Source of the DNA: Alphaproteobacteria bacterium
GTDB lineage: Bacteria; Pseudomonadota; Alphaproteobacteria; JAAXGF01
Direction: 5' to 3'
Assembly: GCA_012267605.1 (NCBI GenBank)
Contig: JAAXGF010000373.1
Span: 1-27,723, forward strand
Length of the DNA: 27,723 bases
Below, piece after piece: positions 26,380 to 27,723 of this stretch. Position 1 is the stretch's first letter. Each line of letters begins with the position of its first letter. The translations under genes were made by a program, and so were the position numbers. Under the pieces are notes generated by a model. That model was not told the origin of the DNA. It made no database searches and worked only from the letters and a program-made list of their open reading frames with translations.

Positions 26380-26630
26380 CTTTGGAACGGAGAATGAAAC
26401 TTCGTGACTTGTTCGAGCCCAAGCGGCAGGGGCTCGCCGTGTTGCTCCAGGATTTACCGGGCGTAACGGATGCCAAATGCCAGCAATGCGCACAAACTCT
26501 CGATTATCTGCTCAAGATCAAACTAGGAGACCGGTGGCAATGCGTGCGCATTCCCCGCAAGTGGTACGTCGAAGACCGAGACGTCGAAGTCTCCATTGAT
26601 GCCGATTCGATCAATTTTCACGGCAGATAA
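26376..26630 (+). CDS. Small protein of unknown function
   Basis: An 84-residue protein from GTG 26376 or 78 residues from ATG 26394, which begins MKLRDLFEPKRQGLAV. The third codon positions are clearly GC-rich in the way of real genes here. The mixed charged and hydrophobic composition, with three cysteines (two of them in KCQQCAQ), suggests a compact soluble protein. GGAG precedes the GTG at short spacing. No signal peptide, helix-turn-helix or known motif could be identified. It overlaps the upstream frame by 4 bases and lies 191 bases before the EAL gene. Confidence 0.55.
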   Translation: MTLERRMKLRDLFEPKRQGLAVLLQDLPGVTDAKCQQCAQTLDYLLKIKLGDRWQCVRIPRKWYVEDRDVEVSIDADSINFHGR

Positions 26631-26689
26631 TCGATTCCAAATTTGACAGGCCCTAAGTCGCCGCGTTCGTAAGGCACGTCGTATCCCCA

Positions 26690-26709
26690 GGTACCCCGCC
26701 TAGGGTGCC
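26690..26709. other. Hairpin between the unknown gene and the EAL gene
   Basis: GGTACCC at 26690-26696 and GGGTGCC at 26703-26709 can form a 7-base stem with one G-T pair and a 6-base loop. No T-tract follows on the plus strand. It may help end transcription of the upstream gene but is not a standard terminator. Confidence 0.25.
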
Positions 26710-26821
26710 GGGATTAAATGGTACGACCGCAACTGTTCCCTCGGACACCACTCGCCGCATTAACCATATCGCAAGAGCTCTCAGACAGATTGTTCGCTTA
26801 AGAACTCAGCGGGAGCGATTC

Positions 26822-27412
26822 ATGAAAATTGTGGCTCACGTCGCACTATCCCTCGCATATATCTCGGCTTGCGGATTCTTCGGCTTCGCCCTCTATCAGG
26901 TGAGCGAGAACGCGGACCCGGCCATGCCGATAGTCGCCGGCGGCTTATTCGCGCTCGCCATGGGTTTCACCCACGCTGCGACTGTCCGCCGCAAGAACGA
27001 TCAGGAACTCCAGACCCGTATCGCGGAAATGCAGGAGGTCTACGACGCGACCCGCACCGAACTCGCCGAGGTTCAAGAGAAGACCCGTGAACTAAGTGAA
27101 TCGGTCAAGGATGCAATCGCCCAGCCGCGTGACATGGCCAAGGAATTATACGCCATCGTGCAAACCCTTCAGGGCCAGTTGGCCCAGCGCCGCCAGCCCG
27201 CGGCACCCAAAGACGGCGAGCAAAATTCTCCCGCTCCCTTGATCGTCAAGTCCAACGGCCACCCGCACGCCTTGGCCTCGGTGGAAAGCACGGTATCCAA
27301 GGACGACGAGGCGATCGCAGAGAACATCCGCGACGCCTTGGAAAACAACCGTCTCGAAATCTTTCTTCAGCCGGTTGTCAGCCTCCCGCAACGGAAAACC
27401 GAGTTTTTTTGA
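26822..27412 (+). CDS. Membrane-anchored EAL-type protein, N-terminal part before a frameshift
   Basis: This frame encodes 196 residues. Two hydrophobic helices lie near residues 3-25 and 36-54, then a charged heptad-like region at about 60-100 suggests a coiled coil, then a Pro/Ala-rich linker. The beginning of an EAL domain appears at the end (LENNRLEIFLQPVVSLPQ). The frame stops at TGA 27410 directly after a run of seven T (27404-27410). Removing one T restores the reading into the downstream frame. ATG 26822 is chosen because GGGAG precedes it; upstream codons in this frame lack a matching signal. The full protein would be an inner-membrane c-di-GMP-type signalling protein. Confidence 0.75.
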   Translation: MKIVAHVALSLAYISACGFFGFALYQVSENADPAMPIVAGGLFALAMGFTHAATVRRKNDQELQTRIAEMQEVYDATRTELAEVQEKTRELSESVKDAIAQPRDMAKELYAIVQTLQGQLAQRRQPAAPKDGEQNSPAPLIVKSNGHPHALASVESTVSKDDEAIAENIRDALENNRLEIFLQPVVSLPQRKTEFF

Positions 27413-27723
27413 AACCTTTTCATGCTTGCGCACCAAAGAGGGCAAACTCGTCGAGCCCCGCGACTATATCGGCGTGGCCGAGCGCACCGGGTTGGTCACG
27501 GCGATTGACAACAACCTATTGTTCCGCAGCGTGCAACTGGCCGGCAAGACCGGTAAGCGCAGTCTCAATTTCGCCTTCTTCTGCAATATCTCCAACAGCA
27601 CGGTGAACGATCATAAATTCTTTCCGGAATTCATCGCTTTCATGGAAGAGCACCGGGAACTAGCGCCGCGCCTCATCTTTGAATTGGGAATTATATACCT
27701 GACCGAGCGCGGTTTTCCGCGCC
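27411..27723 (+). pseudogene. Continuation of the EAL domain in a shifted frame, cut by window end
   Basis: After the T-run the EAL domain continues in the +1 frame for 104 codons to the window edge. Recognisable segments are DYIGVAERTGLVTAIDNNLLFRSV, FFCNIS and APRLIFELG, in family order. The usual EAL motif reads ETF, and the later metal-binding stretch FE-x-x-x-E reads FELGII, so the catalytic site looks degenerate, as in a subgroup of non-catalytic EAL proteins. It has no start of its own. It is either a genuine broken gene, a sequence error in the homopolymer, or a programmed slippage site. Confidence 0.7.

Overview
The window is a chromosomal segment of an alphaproteobacterium, most likely related to the Rhodospirillales. 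The evidence is a 14-gene nuo operon with separate nuoC and nuoD, alphaproteobacterial-type NuoE, NuoI and NuoB sequences, the order tig-clpP-clpX-lon-HU, and moderate to high GC. The species cannot be named from sequence alone. There is no sign of plasmid, phage or IS content.

Positions 1-22280 carry one long co-directional block on the minus strand. In transcription order it holds a bifunctional NAD(P)HX repair enzyme (nnr), tRNA-Leu(UAG), trigger factor, ClpP, ClpX, Lon, an HU-type DNA-binding protein, tRNA-Val(UAC), tRNA-Asp(GUC), and then nuoA to nuoN. The window edge cuts nuoN. The first part is protein quality control: nascent-chain folding, two ATP-dependent proteases and a nucleoid protein. 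The second part is proton-pumping NADH:quinone oxidoreductase (complex I), with no accessory genes between subunits and many overlapping stop/start codons. A 407-base region without a gene precedes nuoA and carries a 16-bp near-palindrome.

From 22478 most genes are on the plus strand. A SorA/SoxC-like molybdenum sulfite dehydrogenase overlaps a monohaem c-type cytochrome by 4 bases. Together they look like a periplasmic sulfite-oxidising pair feeding electrons to cytochrome c. A small minus-strand gene of unknown function follows, then a short-chain dehydrogenase, a two-CBS-domain protein, a pair of small unrecognised reading frames overlapping by 4 bases, and a membrane-anchored degenerate-EAL protein. 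The EAL gene is broken by a frameshift in a run of seven T and runs off the window end.

Most of the window is conserved housekeeping DNA. I found no clear new system. The points most worth checking are the unrecognised overlapping pair at 26203-26630, the EAL frameshift, the inverted repeat next to the sorA ribosome-binding site, the palindromes upstream of nuoA and tRNA-Leu, and the structured 3' end of lon.
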